DNA of 62,908 nucleotides from Bacteroidales bacterium (GTDB lineage Bacteria > Bacteroidota > Bacteroidia > Bacteroidales > F082), in contig JAGBVS010000037.1 in NCBI GenBank assembly GCA_017630195.1, positions 1-62,908 on the forward strand. Direction: 5' to 3'. The position numbers and the translations under genes are program-made. Positions 61,029 to 62,908 of this stretch are shown here, piece by piece. Every line of letters starts with the position of its first letter. Position 1 is the stretch's first letter. The notes under the pieces were generated by a model. That model ran no database searches. It had not been told where the DNA came from and saw nothing but the letters and a program-made list of their open reading frames with translations.

Positions 61029-62447
61029 ATGAACACCATTATTAAAACAACATCAAGGAAAGACTTCAAAGCGAAAGTCTATCTCCTTGACATGATAGAA
61101 CAAATAGACAACATTGAATTAAGCAAAGTCGAAACTGATTATATCAACGAATGCTATGAATCTTCAAAAGGCAAGAAAACCATACATATAAACAGATTCA
61201 CGGAACATCTGTATTTTTATATTTTCGCCAAAGAAGAACACTATCGTCGTTTGGAAGAAGCACGCCGAAGCGGAGCTGCCATGACAACACGCATCAACAA
61301 ACACAAAATCGAGGAGGTTTTGATTACAGATGTCACAGGCGTAAATCATGACGAGACCTTCGCTTATGCAGAAGGAATGGCATTAGCAAATTATCAGTTT
61401 AACAAATATAAATCAGAACCTAAAGACAACAGCTTGAATACTATTTATTTAGAAGAAACTGATGAAGAATTGTTAAATAGACTTAACATAACAATAGAAT
61501 CTACCTTTATGGCACGCGACCTTGTCAACGAGCCTGTCAATCATCTCAACGCTATCCAATTTGCCGACAATATAAGTTTGAAGCTTCGTGAAGTCGGTGC
61601 TCATGTCGAGGTTCTAAACAAGAAAAAGATAGAAGCACTCAAGATGGGAGGTCTGCTCGCTGTTAACGCAGGAAGCATTGACGAGCCTACTTTCACTATA
61701 GCCGAATGGAAGCCTGCCAACAAGCGCAACGAGCAGCCTTTTGTTTTGGTTGGCAAAGGTGTCGTTTATGACACTGGCGGATATAATCTGAAGCCAGGCG
61801 CATCGATGGCGACCATGAAACATGACATGTCGGGTGCAGCTACTGTAGCGGCAGCTCTTTATGGAATTGCCAAAGCGAAATTACCTTATCATGTGGTAGC
61901 CTTGATTCCAGCCACCGACAATCGCATCGACGGCAACGCTCATGTTCCGGGAAATGTCGTCACTATGTTTGACGGAAGCACTGTTGAGATTGCCAACACC
62001 GATGCAGAAGGCAGAATGATTTTGGCCGACGCTCTTTCTTACGCTAAAAAATACGAACCGATGTTGGTTATGGATTTCGCCACTTTGACAGGAGCTGCAT
62101 CTAACGCCATAGGACCTCATGCGACAGTCGTGATGCATAGCAATGCCGATTGTCATTTAGAATCTCTTAAAAAGCTTGGAAACGACGTTTATGAACGTCT
62201 TGTAGAGTTTCCTCTTTGGGACGAATATGCAGAATTGATAAAATCTGATATTGCCGATGTAAAGAACGTTGGCAGCAAATATGGAGGTGCCATCACTGCC
62301 GGAAAATTCCTTGAACGTTTCACCGATTATCCTTGGATTCATTTCGACATAGCCGGAACTGCGTTTTTGGAATCGAGAGACAGCTACCGCGGAATGGGAG
62401 CTACCGGCATTCACGTAAGATTGTTGATGAAATATTTTGGGGATTAA
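61029..62447 (+). CDS. M17 leucyl aminopeptidase
   Basis: A 472-residue cytosolic aminopeptidase with two-metal active site. The family signature NTDAEGRMILADAL (about 319-332) and the lysine-containing stretch LVGKGVVYDTGGYNLKPG (about 239-256) with MKHDMSG are clear; Arg in the signature is the expected catalytic residue. The N-terminal regulatory domain (about 1-150) diverges from PepA of E. coli. It removes N-terminal residues from peptides in protein turnover. Third gene after barrel and waaA; a terminator follows. Confidence 0.93.
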   Translation: MNTIIKTTSRKDFKAKVYLLDMIEQIDNIELSKVETDYINECYESSKGKKTIHINRFTEHLYFYIFAKEEHYRRLEEARRSGAAMTTRINKHKIEEVLITDVTGVNHDETFAYAEGMALANYQFNKYKSEPKDNSLNTIYLEETDEELLNRLNITIESTFMARDLVNEPVNHLNAIQFADNISLKLREVGAHVEVLNKKKIEALKMGGLLAVNAGSIDEPTFTIAEWKPANKRNEQPFVLVGKGVVYDTGGYNLKPGASMATMKHDMSGAATVAAALYGIAKAKLPYHVVALIPATDNRIDGNAHVPGNVVTMFDGSTVEIANTDAEGRMILADALSYAKKYEPMLVMDFATLTGAASNAIGPHATVVMHSNADCHLESLKKLGNDVYERLVEFPLWDEYAELIKSDIADVKNVGSKYGGAITAGKFLERFTDYPWIHFDIAGTAFLESRDSYRGMGATGIHVRLLMKYFGD

Positions 62448-62493
62448 GAAAGGCTAATGGCTAAAGACAAAAGTCTAATGGTTAAGAGCACAG

Positions 62494-62532
62494 AAGTTGG
62501 AGTCAACAAAATTGTTGATTTCAACTTTTTTT
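62494..62532 (+). terminator. Terminator after the M17 aminopeptidase gene
   Basis: AAGTTG/CAACTT forms the outer stem and TCAACAA/TTGTTGA the inner one, followed by a long T-run on the plus strand. The 46 bases before it include CTAATGGCTAA, the reverse of the TTAGCCATTAG motif seen before purE. Confidence 0.88.
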
Positions 62533-62572
62533 ACATTAAAAAGATATTGAAGATACCTGCGATAAGTGGAAA

Positions 62573-62603
62573 CAAAAAAAGAGGACAGCTTTCAGCGTCC
62601 TCT
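62573..62603 (-). terminator. Terminator of the initiator tRNA gene
   Basis: On the minus strand AGAGGAC pairs with GTCCTCT, with an extra inner pairing of AGCT-type bases, followed by TTTTTTTG. It lies seven bases past the tRNA 3' end. Confidence 0.92.
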
Positions 62604-62609
62604 TCTTAG

Positions 62610-62683
<74 letters not shown>

Positions 62684-62731
62684 TCGTGAATTTCAAAAAA
62701 AACAACTTTTTTTTTGTTTTGTTTGCGAGTG

Positions 62732-62739
62732 CAAAGATA
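62732..62739 (-). promoter_or_regulatory. -7 box for the initiator tRNA
   Basis: CAAAGATA (minus TATCTTTG) fits TAnnTTTG, about 49 bases upstream of the mature tRNA 5' end, so a 5' leader is expected. Confidence 0.5.
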
Positions 62740-62788
62740 TATTTTGTTTCTTTGCAAGTCAAGTATTTTTTAAAAAAAATTTTTCAAC

Positions 62789-62908
62789 ATGAATCACAAA
62801 GCAGGTTATGTAAACATTATAGGCAAGCCAAATGTCGGAAAATCAACGCTTATGAACGAATTCGTAGGCGAAAAAATTTCTATCGTAACATCGAAAGCAC
62901 AGACCACA
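62789..62908 (+). CDS. era: Era GTPase (partial, N-terminus)
   Basis: The first 40 codons of a GTPase of the Era family: [20 protein letters not shown] contains the P-loop GKPNVGKST (about residues 12-20), followed by [20 protein letters not shown], where the final TSKAQTT matches Era's switch I. Era binds 16S rRNA and helps assemble the 30S subunit. The gene runs off the window. The related GTPase EngA/Der is less likely because of SKAQTT. Confidence 0.92.
   Translation, partial: MNHKAGYVNIIGKPNVGKSTLMNEFVGEKISIVTSKAQTT

Overview
The window is a chromosomal segment of a low-GC member of the phylum Bacteroidota, most likely order Bacteroidales. The evidence is mixed but consistent: promoter boxes of the Bacteroides type (TAnnTTTG) stand before most transcription units and Shine-Dalgarno sites are generally absent. 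There are two secreted proteins with type IX secretion (T9SS) C-terminal domains, a gingipain-family peptidase, a MurF-alanine racemase fusion, an Omp28-family lipoprotein, many lipobox proteins and Kdo transferase (an LPS-type outer membrane). I see no prophage, insertion sequence, integrase, plasmid gene or CRISPR array. The species cannot be named from the sequence alone.

Layout. 1-4.4 kb: the suf iron-sulfur operon (sufB tail, C, D, S, E and a SufT-like DUF59 gene). 4.4-9.3 kb: a choline-kinase-like gene, tRNA-Ala(CGC), a two-gene cell-surface unit and a large lipoprotein. 9.3-24.2 kb: an uninterrupted minus-strand run of eleven genes. It starts with a PiT phosphate transporter, continues with T9SS/surface proteins, a porin, a Gate-domain membrane protein and a small 2x[4Fe-4S] protein, and ends in a four-gene set: TolC-like channel, HlyD-like adaptor, TackOD1 zinc-ribbon protein and processive family-2 glycosyltransferase. 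That set looks like a complete envelope-spanning polysaccharide synthesis and export machine and is the best candidate for an undescribed system. 24.3-34.2 kb: housekeeping genes (phosphatase, alpha/beta hydrolase, mfd, a P-loop/dCMP deaminase fusion, LOG hydrolase, M20 amidohydrolase, manA). 34.2-37.3 kb: a TlpA thioredoxin, DUF6029-like barrel and Omp28 set. 37.4-45 kb: purE, rhomboid protease, a small barrel protein, a possible small RNA beside a nonsense-interrupted gene, a helix-hairpin-helix protein, an NSS transporter, a FemAB-like and polysaccharide-deacetylase pair, and HdeD. 45-62.9 kb: a C25 peptidase, the DPM1-like/pyrC/ywqK-like/tadA operon, murF-alr, an SH3 membrane protein, pdxA, an M16 peptidase operon, a barrel protein, waaA, leucyl aminopeptidase, initiator tRNA-Met and the start of era.

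How the parts relate. Much of the window serves the cell envelope: peptidoglycan (murF-alr, FemAB-like), LPS core (waaA), glycan lipid carriers (DPM1-like), surface proteins exported by T9SS, periplasmic thiol chemistry (TlpA/Omp28) and the putative exopolysaccharide exporter. Functional names below rest on recognised motifs and gene order; no database search was run.
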